A DNA stretch of 64,000 nucleotides from Brachycybe producta. Lineage: Eukaryota > Arthropoda > Diplopoda > Playtdesmida > Andrognathidae. The translations under genes and the position numbers were made by a program. Below the pieces are notes generated by a model that ran no database searches, was not told the origin of the DNA, and was given only the letters and a program-made list of their open reading frames with translations. Of this stretch, positions 45,001-60,000 are shown one piece after another. The first letter of the stretch is position 1; each line of letters begins with the position of its first letter. The stretch is from the NCBI GenBank assembly GCA_036925085.1, contig JAUPFP010000025.1, forward strand, positions 2,216,733-2,280,732, written 5' to 3'.

Positions 45001-48000
45001 TCTAAGGGGTCTCGATAAATATGTGGCGCTCACCTATACACTTTGACTTTCCGATAAGACGAAAGCCGACGTGACAGTCACAACGATAACCACCCATTAG
45101 ATTCAGACACCGTTGGTCGCACACTTGAGGCTGTGTCTTGCACTCATCTATGTCTTAAAAAAAAGACCAAAGAAAGAATTTCAATCTTTGTCCGTAACGA
45201 AAAGGAGGGGCAAATACTAATGGTTACCATGGCATCCCAATCCCGTAGTTGTCTTATGATATCCCGGTTCACAAGTGGCCAGACATCGGAATGATCCGAT
45301 AGTGTTCTCGCACTCTTCAGGCACGTAACAATTGTCGAGGCCCAACTGACATTCATCCAAATCTAAGAAAAAAATAGCAATGAACATTTTGATTACAAGA
45401 AGAAATTGAAAGTGTTTTAAAAATTAGAAGAGTAAATCAATCACATAAGAGGATCACAGTGTGTCCATATCGTTTAAAATAAAAAATGTTATGCCAATAA
45501 AAATAAACTTTTAGAGGTTTTAGAAGATTTTCTAGTTTTTACAGATCAACTTTTAAAAAATATTGAAAGCGTTTTAGAAACTAGAAGATTTTCTAGTTTT
45601 TACAGATCAACTTTTAAAAAATATTGAAAGCGTTTTAGAAACTAGAAGACTTTCTAGTTTTTACAGATCAACTTTTAAAAAATATTGAAAGCGTTTTAGA
45701 AACTAGAAGACTTTCTAGTTTTTACAGATCAACTTTTAAAAAATATTGAAAGCGTTTTAGAAACTAGAAGATTTTCTAGTTTTTACAGACAAACTTTAAA
45801 AAGAAATTGAAAGCGTTTTAGAAACTAGAAGATTTTCTACTTTTTACAGATCAACTTTTAAAAAATATTGAAAGCGTTTTAGAAACTAGAAGATTTTCTA
45901 GTTTTTACAGATCATCTTTAAAAAGAAATTGAAAGCGTTTTAGAAACTAGAAGATTTTCTAGTTTTTACAGACAAACTTTAAAAAAGAAATTGAAAGTGT
46001 TTTAGAAACTAGAAGAGTAATTTAGTCACTTAAAAGTTTGTTTTGAAAGATACATGAAAATATTCTTAAGTGATTGAGCTACCCTTTCTAGTTTATAAAA
46101 CACAGTCAAGTTTTCTCTGCATTTTGTCACCTGAAAGACATTCTGAATAATCAGAATTCTTAAGAGGCGTTTACACTTTAAAATCACCTTGAGAGATTTA
46201 TTTACCCTTCTAGTATCTAAGAAACTTTTAATTTCTTCTAAATGTTGCTTTGTAAACACGGCAAAACCACAGTTTCCTTTCATTCATTATCCTACATTTT
46301 TTGCATATTTTGCAATGGCTGCTCACAAAAAAAAAAAAAACTAGGGATGGGACATTCGAATCCTCGAATCCCGCGAATCTTGAAAAATATTCGAGATTCG
46401 AAAATTCGAATCGTCGTGCTTTTTTCGTCTTTCAAATCTTTCGAATCCTAACCTAAAAAAACTGTTAAAAACTTTGATAAAATTAGTTTTAACTCCATTG
46501 ACGTCCAATAGAAGCGTTCACTAATTAAAAAAACACCGGCGATTGTTGCAATTTCGGTGGTATCCGGATCACCAATATCATCACCTTGTGGCGACCCTGA
46601 GTGCCACACTTGTTTTTTTATTATTAATAATTTAATATTTAATATTATTTCATTTATTTGTATCTTCTTAATGAATAATAATAGGATTCTTATATGAAGG
46701 ATTCGAGAGATTCGAGAACCTTTTAAGGTTTGGATTCGAGAAAATTTAGGATTCGTCCCACCTCTAAAAAAAAACCCGAATCAAACTCGTTACGAATATT
46801 TACGGCACCTTGGCAGTTGTGACCATTGGGTCCAAGTGTGTATCCAGATGGACAAGAACAAGAATAACTTCCGAGTGAATTCGAACATCCGTGAGAACAA
46901 GTCGTCTTCCGAAAACACTCATCCACATCTATAGCATAGCAATTAAGGTTAAATGAAGTTACGAATCGTTTCAAAAAAATTTTTGGTTAAAAAGGGTCAA
47001 ATCTCCACCTTCGCAAAAATGTCCATCAACATCTAGCAAGAAACCAACTGGACACTCGTTACTGGGTGATCCCTTTGTGATGGACGCAGATACGGCAAAA
47101 GCCAATTCTTCGTTAACAGAATCGTAGTTCACTCTAATGGCACCGACACGTAGTTTTTCAACGAGATATGGCATCACTTCACGATCTTCGTCGTAACGAA
47201 TCGTATGGTTCCAGGCATAAGGCAACGTGTAGCCAGAAACATGAAACGTTCGCGTTGACTGAGCGTATAAGGTGTTCGATCTCATTTGGACATAATCCTC
47301 TTCAAACACACAAATAACATTAATTTTTTTTTACTCTTTTACGGCTCACGAGAATAATTTCTCACCTGTAAAATCATCGAGTCGGATCAGTTCATCGTGA
47401 GGGAGTTCTGGAACGTCACCATTCACGACAACATCCACCAATAAGCCACGAGAACCATCCATTCCTTGCGAAACTTGACTCATTTTAAGTGTTTCTCCTG
47501 TTGCGAATGTGACCTGCGTATCTCTGAGAAAATAGCCATTGGTCAACGTGTAACCATTGACTGCCTGATCTGCTTCGTGAGCCATTGTCCAATAGATGGA
47601 CGATAACATCGAGACTAGAATACGTAGAGAATTTGCTAAAAAAAAACAATAGAATTGTTGGTTCGATTACAAGGAAGAAAAAAAAATCTAATCCGTTTAA
47701 AAACATATTTTGAAAAAACCTGGTTCTTGAGTAACGTTGCTGATCGTAGCCTCGATAAAGGTCTCACGTTGATTCAGAGATATGTTGGCCCTCAGAGGCA
47801 ACAATCCAAATTCCAATCCGTTGATGACACCCAAAATATTTCCGAATGCTTCGAGCCGAGTTCCTAACCAAAAATTGTATACAGTTTAAGGTGGTTTTAA
47901 AATATAAAACGGCGCTTCTCGAACTCTTAATTATTCTGTCTTTCAGGTGCAAAATTAACAGAAAATTGAAAGTGTTTTAGAAACTAGAAGAGTAAATTAA

Positions 48001-51000
48001 TCAATAAACAGGTCTTTTATGTTGACATCTTTTACAGTAAACTTTTACGTCATTTACATTTTTTTAGTTTTTACAAAAGAACTATAAGAAGGAATTGAAA
48101 AAGTTCTAAAAACTAGAAGAGTAAAATAATCACTAAAGAGGATTTTCTAGCTTTTACACGTCTAGTTCTGACATCTTTAAGAGATACTTTAACGGCATTT
48201 AGAAGATTTTGTACTTTTCACAAAGAAACTACAAGAAAAAATTGAGAGGATTTTAGAAACTAGAAGAGAAACTGAATCACTGAAGTTGTCATTTTCATGT
48301 TGAAAACTTTCAAAATAAACTTTTTACGTACAAAAATTAAAAAAAATATCATCTGCTTGAAGTTGGGTTATTTTTAAATTGACATACAAAATTTATTTTG
48401 AAAGATATCAACGTGAATGAGTTACTTTTCTAGTTTCTAAAGCAATTTTTAGGTTCTCTTAATTTTGTTCCACAAAGACAGAATAATCAAAATTCGAAAA
48501 AAAAAACACCTGTTCATAAAACACAAATGGCACAAATTAACAAACGTGTTTTACTTTGGCACGAGCTTTCCGAACATCCTTCTACTTGAGTCGGATCTCC
48601 CGGACATAATTTTCCTCCGTTTGTCGGACGTGGTGCACTACAAGACCGATGACGTTTTCTGGTTCCTCGACCACATGAAGCCGAACATTGGCTCCAATTG
48701 TTCCAAGAGGACCATCTTCCATGTTCTGAAAGTAGATGTTTCATTTTGTAAAATAAGGGTCAGTGGCGGTGGTGGCGGCGGCGTCGATCGTCGTCGTCTA
48801 ACCTGGACAATTGTGTGCTCCGCACGCTTCTGTGTCCTGACCAGGTCCGACACACAATCGTCCACCATGACTAGGTTCTGGATTGTTGCAAGTACGGAAT
48901 CGTCTCCTCTGTCCTCCATTACAACTAGCCGAACATTCACCCCATGAAGACCACGATCCCCAATTTCCATGAATTGGACACGGATCATTGTTACAGTAAT
49001 CGGTCTGTATGTGTTGTCCGGTACAATTGTGGCCACCGTTGAGTGGAACAGGAGAGTCGCATAATCTTTGCCGCACTCGCTGTCCACCTGCACACGAACG
49101 TGAGCACGATGACCAGACAGACCAAGGACCCCACTGACCATGAACTATGACCCAAAAAAAAAAAACAATAAGCACCAGTTACAATAGTTATTAAGATGGT
49201 TTATGAACAGCTCATTATTTTGTCTTTCAGAAGCAAAATTAAGAGAAACTAGAAAGTGTTTTAGAAAACTAGAAGGGTAGCTCAATCCCTTTAAGTGTAT
49301 TTTCATGTTGATATCTTTCAAAATAAACTTTTTGTAGATACAAACAAATTAGAAAAATGCCACCTACTTAAAAAAATTGGATCATTTTCAAACTGACGTG
49401 AAACGTTTATTTTGAAAAATAACATCATAAAAATAATAAATTAATCTTCATTTTACACCTAAAAGAAAGAATAACCAAGAGTTCGAAGAAGCGTTTCACT
49501 TTAAAACCACCTTAAAGTGATCGAGAAACAAATTACCTTCACACGGTGGGGCTTGACACTCGGTCGTTTCTGTGTCAAAGCCGTCACAGTTACGACCGCC
49601 GTACAATGGCGCTGGATTGTCACATTGACGACTACGTTTTCTGAGTCCGATTCCACATGAAACGCTGCACTCACTCCATAAAGTCCACTCTCCCCATTCA
49701 CCATGAACTAGAACATCAGACATTAATTATTATTGAACACTGCGGCTTACGAATGGTTCATTTTGAAATTATACCGGGACATTCTGAATTATAACAGACA
49801 TCATGTTCTTGTTTGGCCCCTGGACATTCTATTCCGTCATGAGCCTGTGCAGGAGCATCACATAGTCGAAAGCGGGAACGACTTCCTCGTCCACAGGATA
49901 TGCTACAGTCACTCCAACTCTGCCACCCACTCCATGCACCGGACACTTCATACAAAAGAATTTAGTGAATGTTAATATGGGTTTTAAGGTGTAAACATGT
50001 CTATGGCTGAGGTGTCTAGGCCTTAAATAAAAAAAAATCTCGTTGGAGACGAACGCAGGAATGTTGGTCTTAAATCTTTTAACCTGGACATGGTTTTAGC
50101 TGACAGGATCTGCTTTCGTGATTATCGCCGAGACAGTTTATGCCTCCGTTTCTTGGATGTGGATTGTCACAAACTCGTTGCCGTGCCTCTGTCCCTAAAC
50201 CACACGAAGTACTACATGGACTCCATTTGCTCCACGATGACCATCCACCGTTGACCATTACCGTAAGATTGGCAGCAACTGAAGAAAAACCAAGTTCGTT
50301 CGTTGCATTGCAACTATAGGTTCCTTCGTTGTTCACTTGAACAGCATATATTTGTAAAGAGGAATTGCTTAGAAGTAAAACATTCTTTTGGTCAACGCTT
50401 TCTCCCTCTTTCGTCCACTTGATTGTCGGCTTTGGATTTCCTTGAGCCACACAGTCCAGAAGGATCGAATCGCCGAGGATGGCCACTGACAAAACAATTA
50501 AGGTGGTTTTAAAGATTAAACGCCTTTCGAACTCTTGGTTGTTCAGTCTTTCCGAAGAGCAAAATTAAGAAAAACCTGAAAGTGTTTTAGAAACTAGAAG
50601 GGTAGCTCAATAACTCACGGGTATATTTTCATGTTTACATCTTACAAAATGAACTTTTTATATGAATTTGAAAATGATCCAACTTTTTTAAGTAAGTGGC
50701 ATTTTTTTAATTTGTATCTATAAAAAGTTTATTTTGAAAGATATCAACGTGAAAACACCCTTAAGTGATTGAGCTCCCATTCTAGTTTCTAAATCACTTT
50801 CAATTTCTTCTTTCAACGCTTGAAATTAAAAGTGTATTGGAAACTAGAAGAGTAGCTCAATCACTCAAGGGTATTTTCATGTTGATATCTTTCAAAATAA
50901 ACTATTTATAGACAAAAATTAAAAAATATCTTCCGCGTAAAGTTGGGTCCTTTTCAAACTGACATAAAAAGCTTATTTTGTAATATGTCAACATGAAAAG

Positions 51001-54000
51001 GAACTACCCTTCTAGTTTCTAAAACACTTTCAATTTTCTCTTTAAATTTTGCTCTTCTGAAAGACAACAGTTCGAAAATCAACTGTTACTAAACCTTCTT
51101 AACAGAATTTCACTTCAAAATAAAAAGTACAAGATCCTTTCAACATTTACCGGCATCTCGAGGAGTGACCACGAAAGATATTTCTTCGAGGACACTCAGT
51201 GACCCTTGGCCTTCAACAATCCCAACTGGATTAGTCGCAATACACTTGTAAACGCCTGCATCCAATGGCTGAACATTTTCTAGAAGGAGCCAACCATCTT
51301 TTAAAAAGAACGAATCGTTCTTTGTCACGCGGTGTCCATCCTTCGTCCAGAAAACACTTGGAATTGGATCTCCTTCGACGTCACAGGGAAGGACTAACGA
51401 AGCACCGCGATGGACCGAATGAGATCCGGGAGCTCTTATTATCTTTGGAGGAACTGAAAGCATTCCAAAAAGACATTTTATTATCTATTGTACAATTTTA
51501 AAATGTTTTATGATCAGCTGATTTTTGAACTCTTAATTATTCTGTCCTTGATTTGCAAAATCAAGAGAACTTAGAAAGTGTTTTAGAAACTAGAAAGGGT
51601 AGCTCAATTGATTGCGGGTATTTTCACTCTGATATCTTTAAAAATAAACTTTTTACAGATAAAAATTTAAAAAATATCGTTTGTTTAAAGTTAGTTCATT
51701 TTCAAACTTACATAAAAAGCTAATTTTGAAAAATATCAACATGAAATTGTGCTACCCTTCTAGTTTCTAAAACAAATTAAAGTTTGCACCTGAAAGACGA
51801 ACTAATCCGAGTGATCAAGAGGCGGTCTACACTTTAAAGCCACCTTAAAGAGAAAACAACCAACGTACCGAGCACTTTGAGGTTGACATCGGTGTGTTTT
51901 TCTCCGGCATCATTCGTGGCTACGCACGTGTAAGTTCCACCATCTTCTCGGTGGATGACGTGCACCTTAAGGACACTTAGACCATTCGCGGAATTGTGTC
52001 CAGGTATTGGTGTTCCATTGTGATGCCAGGCAATGGTCGGTATCGGAATCCCATCCGCTTCACATGTCAACTCTGTCACTTTGCCGATGGCCACTTGTTT
52101 GTCCGTTGGTAGTGTCACCAGTGTCGGTGGAACTTGAACTACTAGAGTTACTTCTTTGTGCTCACGACCAGCGTCATTGACGGCCAAACAAACATATTGT
52201 CCATCGTCCGCCACCTTCCGTTATGAGAAGGAAAAAAAAGAATTGGCGCACGATACAATCAAAGTACAATGAAAGCCGTTTAACACGAAAACGGATTACA
52301 AACGAAAAATCGGATAATACGAAATATATTTTCGGTTTGGTCTCTATTGCATAGCATAAAATTTGTTTCTTTAACACCAATTTCGCCAACACAAAAATTA
52401 TCCTAATCTCTTCCATTTCGTGTTAAACGCTTTCAACTGTACGCAGAAATTCAAAGTTATACTTTGACTCTGTGTAACTCGAAGTTTGCGTGTCGCGAAA
52501 GGATCAATCCGTCACGCATCCAAGTGATCTCCGGTGTTGGATAACCTTCCACCAGACACAAGAAGTGAACGCTAGCTCCTTGTGTCACTACGAAACCATT
52601 GGATGGACGATTCGTAATCGACTTTATTTTAGGAGGAGCTATAACATTCAAAAAATTCATCCGTTTAACTGTGGAATTCGGATCGGACTGAAAAGCAGAA
52701 AATTCTCACTCATCACTACAAGCTGCAATTGCTGCCGATCCGTTCCTGCTGTATTATAAGCATTGCATACATAAGATCCTGTATCGTAAGCTTGAACGTT
52801 CAATATCTTGAGTCCACCATCTGACAGAAGAGCATAACGAGGCTGTAACAAGTCCACTGCTTCTCCATTCCATTCCCAGACCGTCTGCGGAACAGGAATT
52901 CCTTGACTTTGACATCCAAGGACAACATCTTCACCTCGAACTGCCGAATAATTCGATGGCTGATCGAGAGTGATGGAAGGTGGCACTGAGAAAAAAAAAA
53001 AGATGAGCCAAGAAGTTCCTAAGGCCAATTCAAGAAAGACTTGTTACCATTAACTCGAAGATGCCGCTGAACCGATTCGGTACCGGCCGCATTCCATGCG
53101 GTGCATGTATAAGTTCCGGAATGTTCGACACTAGCATTCGTTATAAGCATACTTCCACTGCTCGACAAGTTAGCCGAGAACATTTCTCCGTCTCTACTCC
53201 ATGACACGTTAGGATGCGGTATTCCTTTAACTCTGCACGGTAGCACCGCGTCTTCGTACTCAACAATAGCTACATTCGAAGGACCATCTAGGATTGTAGG
53301 CGGCACTATATTTTCAAAATCAACGCGGAGTGTCGTAAATAGAAAAACTGAAAAAAAAAACATACGAAACAGTCAACGTACCCATGACACGGATTGTTGA
53401 AGGGCGTGTTGCAGATCCAGCATCGTTGACTGCATGACACAAATATGTTCCATCGTCTTGAAGTTGAGCTGCAAGAATCGTTAGAGTGCCATCGTCTGTA
53501 ACGTAATGGTTGGAACCAATTTCGGATAAAGTGGATCCGTTACGAGACCAGAAGACGGTAGGAAGTGGATGTCCAAAAGCGACACATGAAAGATCGACTC
53601 TTTGATTGAGAACGACTCTGTTCGTTAGGACGTGTTCGGCACCATTGATCTTCGGTGGCACTTTAAATTTTAAATTATGTTTAATGACAAAAGTTGTTAT
53701 AAATCGCATTTTGTCAGTTGTTCACTTCGTACCTGCAATTTCAACTTTGAATGTACGCGATACGTTTCCCGCTACATTAGATGCAACACAACGATAAAGA
53801 GCTGAATCTTCGAATTTCGCTTCAGAAATAAGTAACTCGCGGCTGTTTCTTCGAACATCGATATCTGTGTCGCTTCCGATATGCAGAGGCTTGAAATGAA
53901 AACGAGTTGCATGTTTTGAATATATTATATTTAAAAGGTTTAGAAAACCGGATTGTCACCTGGTCTCCCTTGTACCAGACGATGTGTGGTGTCGGATAAC

Positions 54001-57000
54001 CCGTTATCTCACACGAAAGGACCACTTCCTCTCCAACTACACGAAGAATGTCTTGATATGGAGCTACTGAACTGTTCGCTATTTGCGGTGGCTCTGAAAC
54101 AGCATCAGATTATGAAGTTTTAGTGCAATTCACGGCGCGTTTAACGCTCTAGCACACCAACCACTTCTTAAACATTTCTCGACTGCAAAATGAAGTCGAG
54201 TTGTCGCCAAATCAACCACCTTGAGTTTTTCCGTAGAAAATACATTGCAACGACAGCATAACCATATTCAACCTCATTTTGCAATCGAAAACACAAGCAA
54301 CTGTGTCCTCACTTTGTGTCGCCACGCAGTGGTAGACGCAATGGGCTTCACACGGACACCACCGTTGAAAACAATGGAATGCTGCCAGTGCAGTCTACCT
54401 TGATTAACATTGACAAAGACGAACACATTTTGTGGCGACACAAAGTGTTGTCTCGTTTCGAGTTCGACTGTAAAATAAAGTCGACATGTGGTTCGTGAGA
54501 AAAAGGTCCGACGTCTTTCCATAGCAATACAATGTGAACCACAGTCCAACCTCCTCTGACAACATTTTGTAGTCGAACTTGACCACTCAAAAGTGGTTCC
54601 GTGTGCCAAGAGCTCTAAAGTGAGAAAGCCCCAGTCTTACCAAAAACAGCCACATTGACCACTTTCGACACTGAGCCAGCCACATTGGTGGCAGTACAAA
54701 CATATTCTCCTCTATGTTCTGAAGAAACTCTAAGGAACGACAAATAAGTTACTTTTATTCCACATATATAGATAATTCCTTTTTAACACGAACCTGTGGA
54801 ACTGTAAAATTCGACCATTTGTCCACCGACTATCCATAGTCGACGTGTTCAATATATGCCCACCTTTAGTCCAATGTACGTCAGGCTGAGGTGTACCAAT
54901 TGTTGGACATTCTAGTCTAAGTGGCCGATGTACAACGACGGAAACGTTTTGAACTAAACCATTACCAAGCATTGTCGGAGGAACTATTACGATTACAAGA
55001 ACGGTTACGGCACAACTGCAACGTACAGCTAAAGAAAAATGATCTCACCTTGAACTCGAACTGCAAAATCCATCTCATGAACACCGGCTTCATTGGTGGC
55101 CACGCAAGTGTAATCTGCCGACTCCGTGACTGTTGAATTCTCGTAATAGATGACACGATCACTCTTGAGAATCTGCAAACGATCGGATGCAACCAGAGGT
55201 TCTCTGTTCTTAAGCCACGTCACCATCGGTGGCGGATCTCCCGAGATGGGACACTCAATCAGAAGTGGTTCACCCTCAATCACATCCAGAGAATTGACAG
55301 AAATTGGTCCAGAAACATCCATCTCAGGTGGAACTGCAATAAAACTTTGAGAATACGATCGAGAACAAGTTTTATGCCAGTTGCTTCTCACTCATGACAT
55401 CGAGCTGAAATTCTTTTTCGGTCACTCCGGCTTCATTTTCGACAATGCAAGTATAAAGATCTTCGTCTTGTCGAAGTGCATGCGTAATGTTCAGTGTTTG
55501 ACCTTTGTTTGTTACGATCAGTCGGCCACCGAGATCATTTGTTAGCACTTTATAGTTTTTCATCCACGTAACCGTCGGAGAAGGAAATCCGGACTTCAAA
55601 TTACATTCCAAGAGAACGGATTGTTTGGCCACAACTGGCACAACAATAGGATCATCACCATCTGTAGCTCCAACAACCTTCGGAGGAACTTTCGAAAAGA
55701 TAAAATTGCAAAGTTTAGAGACATTTTAGTAATGATTTATCAGATTTTTGCAAAAGTTAATACTCCAAACTGTTAGAAGTATGTTTGCATCGACTTTGCC
55801 ACCGTCATTGCTCGCTAAACAGGAGTAAGTTCCCTGATGAGATTGAAGAACATCGGTAATTGTTAGATTTGTGCCTCGATCAGATAAGAGGACGTCTCCA
55901 CCGGCCATCAAAAGGTTCGACTTGTGATACCAAACAACTCTGTCAACAATTCATCGGTGGATGGTTTATGAACAGCTGATTTTCGAACTCTGATAGTTCT
56001 ATATTTTAGGAGGAAAGTTACGAGAAATCAGAAAGGGTTTAGAAACTAGAATGGATAGCTATTTTCATGCTGCTGATATCTTTCAAAAATAAACTTCTTA
56101 TAGAAAGATATATCAACATGAAAACATCCTTGAGTGACTCTGCTACTCTTTTAGTTTCTAACACACTTTCTAGTTTCTCGTAATTTTGCTCCTGAAATAC
56201 AGAATAATCAAGAGTTAGAAAATCAGTTGTTAATAAACCATGTTATTAAACCCCCCCCCCCCCCCCCCCCAAAAAAAACATTCAAAATATTTTGATTTTA
56301 AAGTTTGTAAAGAAAAAAAAAAATCAACTCACTTCGGAAATGGACTTCCCGATATGGGACACGTCAATGTGATATTGTCGTGCAATACGACACTCGGATT
56401 CGAGTTTAACAAACTAGAATTAATTGTCGGTGGCACTGTTAAACAACAAAGAAGTTATTTAATTATTGATTTGAAAAATACGTCGTGTTTGGTCAGTGGG
56501 TGGTCACTCACCAATGATTACAACTGCGAAAGAATGTCGAGCTACACCGACAAAACTGGTGGCAACACAAGTGTAATTGCCACCTTGATGCCTTTGAGCA
56601 GATTCCAGTCTTAATCTATGTCCAGAGTGTGTTAGTCTCACATTGGACGATGAAGTGGTCAATGGAACACCGTCGTGAAGCCACGTAACCTCGGGAAGAG
56701 GTTGACCGTTGGGCAGACAGTCGAGAGTCAATGAAAGTCCTTCGACTAACTGAATGCGGGCCAAATCTGGAATCTTCTTAATTGTCGGTGGAACTGAATG
56801 AGAACAAGATTTTGAAGATTTTTCGGACAAAAAAAAACTTATGTGCGAGCTACCTAAGACTTCTAAGTCAGTGTCCAGTTCGTAATCTCCGGCAGCATTG
56901 CTTCCTACACAAGTATATCGGCCTTTGTCCACTTCTTGAGCCTTTAACAGTTTCAGAGTGGAATGTTCTTCATTCGTATGCCAGTGGAGATGTTGTAACG

Positions 57001-60000
57001 GATCGAACATTTGTCCGTTCTTTATCCAAATGATGTTCGGTGAAGGGTCACCGTTTATGGGACACGACAAAGTTGTTTCCTCTCCTTTGATCACCTGCAC
57101 GTTTCTGACTTCCGAATGACTGAGATGGCTCTTCGGAGGAACTGCAACGTGCAGGAATGAAACTCAAAATGAACCAACGTCCTCAAACTATAAATGACTC
57201 CGATTCAAATTACCGAGAACGTCCACTTGTTGTTCCACTGTGTCCTGTCCTGCATTGTTCAATGCAACGCATTCGTATCGTCCTTCGTCCATCTTAACAA
57301 CCATCGAAATATGTAAAATCTGTCCATCTAAGGACATATTAGAAATAAATTACCGCTCGAAAAATTGGTCACAATGAACTGGTCAAGAAAATTAAACCTG
57401 AAAGAAATTTTCTCCTGTAATCGGGAGAAGTTTCATCGAGAGATTGCCCATCTTTTGCCCATTTTATTATCGGTAAAGGATGTCCGGTAGCGGAACATTC
57501 AAGTACGAGTGTGTGGTTAAGAATGACTAGTGTAGGTCCTCCTGTGTTCGAACGATCTATCACAGGTGAACCTATAAGATGACAACAACTACTTTTAGAG
57601 CCTTGACATACGAACCACTTTTTGGCGGTCAAGTTCGACTGCAAAATGAAGTGGGCGTGTGGCTCGTGTGCAACGGTTTGGTTAGGTTAGGTCACATAAG
57701 ACAACACATTTTGAAGTCGAAGTCGACCACTCAAAAGAGGTTCGTGTAGTTTTTAGGTGCTTAACACACAGACCACTTTTGCGGTCGAGTTCGACTGAAA
57801 ATGAAGTGGGCAGGTAGCTCGATCGTGTGCAACCACAATCCAGCCACATGAGACAACATCTTGCAGTCAAAATCGACCACTCAAAAAGTGGTCATGTGTG
57901 GCCCTTTAGCACGCAAACCCCTTTTGGTGGTCAATATCGACTGCGAAACGAAGTCAAGTTGAAGCTCGTGTACAAAGATCCAGCGTCTTTCCATAGCAAT
58001 ACATGGCCAACGTTCAATCACATTCCAACTAACAGCAACAACATTTTACATTCGAACCCTACCACTCAATAGTGGTCCTTCTGGTCCTTAGTCTCGGCGA
58101 TTGCTAAACGATTAATCGGAAGTTACTGTAAACATTCAAATTGTGGGTCAGTTGGTCTTCTCCTGCCATATTGCGTGCAGAACAAGTGTACTGTCCAGCA
58201 TCACTTTTACGAGATCTCTGAATGGTCAGTCCTTGCTTGGAAATCTAAGAGGAAAATCGTTTAAGTCCATTCAAATATGTTACGACAATAGAATGAAATT
58301 TTTGTGACCTTCACATTCGAAGTGTTGAACTGGTCAACTGTAACTCCGTTACGACTCCAACTAATTGTCGGTTCGGGAACACCATTAACTAAACACGGCA
58401 AAGTTATAGAGTTGCTCACGATAACTATATGGTCTTTGTCCATCGTTCGGTCAATCGAAGGAGGAACTGTAACAAAACAAGTTTCTTATAGTCAACTGGT
58501 TAGACAAAATTCCGTGCCTCTTGCCGTAAACCTTGTACAGCTAAATAGAAATCGCGTTCCGTGCTGCCAGCGGAGTTCGTGGCCACACATGTATACTGTC
58601 CAGTGTCCGTAACTTCGACACTGTCAATACGCAAGTGTTGACCATTCGAAAAGAGTTTATTTCGCTCGACGTCGACGATCGTTTGCCCGTCTTTGAGCCA
58701 CTTAACTGTCGGCTCGGGATGTCCACTAATGTAGCATTCAAAATCAGCTGGTCGATGCTTAACAATGTGATGATTTCCCTGATCATCTCCTAGAGGAGAT
58801 TCTATTTTCGGAGGAACTACACCAAAAAACGGCGAAATTTTTGTTTATGTCGTTATACAAGCACGTGCACGTGCTAGAGTGTCTACACGCTCTTATTTGA
58901 CATTTACCAAAAACTTCCAGATGGAAATCTGTTCTTGCTTCTCCGGCAGAGTTCGTAGCAACGCATTCGTAAGAAGCAGCATCTTCTCTTCGAGCACGAA
59001 CAAGTTGCAAACTTTGAGAGTCTGAACTCAAATGAACAAACGGATCATCTGATGCATTCAATAGAATCCCATTCTTGTACCATGTTATCGTCACTGGCAC
59101 ATCCGACGCAATCGGACACTCGAATCTCCTCTGCTGATTCAGTTGCGAAGACACGAAACGGTCAGTTGGTTTCAATAACTTCATCAACGGAGGAGCTGAA
59201 ATGAATTGACGCCATGAAGTTGCAAATACAGACGACACCCAGATAAACGATTGATGTCACCTGTGATTTCAACTTGATAATGTTCCTCGTCGATTCCAGC
59301 TTCATTAGATACCATGCAAGTAAAATGACCACTGTCCAGCACGGTTGCATTTCTCACTTCCAACCTTTGGTTATTGTCATGAAACTGCAGTTTCTATACA
59401 AGGAAACGTAAATAAAGCTTCTGAATTTTTGGTAAAAACCGTTTAACACGAAATGGAAGAGGCCAGAATATTTTTTTGGTGTTAAACGAATTTCGTGTAA
59501 AAAGAAAAGAACTTTTATGCTATTCTAAAGAACCGATACGAAAATATAATTTCGCGTTATCCGTTTTCGTGTTAAACGGTTTTCAGCTGTACTGACCATT
59601 TCTTCAATATCAGTTTCGGTGATTAAAGCCTCATCTTTGAGCCAAACCACAGTTGGCTTTGGATGACCAGTGGTCAGACAATCCAATGTAAAACTTTGTC
59701 CTGCGGTTGCTACGTGTTTTCTTTTGGATGGAAGAATCATCGGAGGCACTGAAAAGTGATGGTCAGTTCGACTCAAAAGTCAAGAAAATGGACAATCGGG
59801 AACTGTGTCATATACCTAAAACGTCCAATTTGAACGATTTTTCTGCTCTGCCAACAGAATTTTCTGCTACACACGTATAGTGACCGGCATCTGTACGTAA
59901 CACACGATTCAAGTACAGTTGTCGTCCACCACCGAGTAAACGAAGACCGTTCACCGGTTGACCATCCTTCAACCAGATAATACTGGACGGAGGTGGATTG

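Noticed and set aside
45530..46010. Regular ~61-bp repeat that might suggest CRISPR
   Set aside because: The whole unit repeats, with no unique spacers, and it is part of a dispersed element.
48465..48947. 160-residue plus-strand open frame
   Set aside because: Antisense shadow of the hemicentin TSP1 exons.
54274..54609. Overlapping minus-strand open frames of 60-111 residues
   Set aside because: They lie in a family G repeat between hemicentin exons; the multiple overlapping frames reflect repeat sequence.
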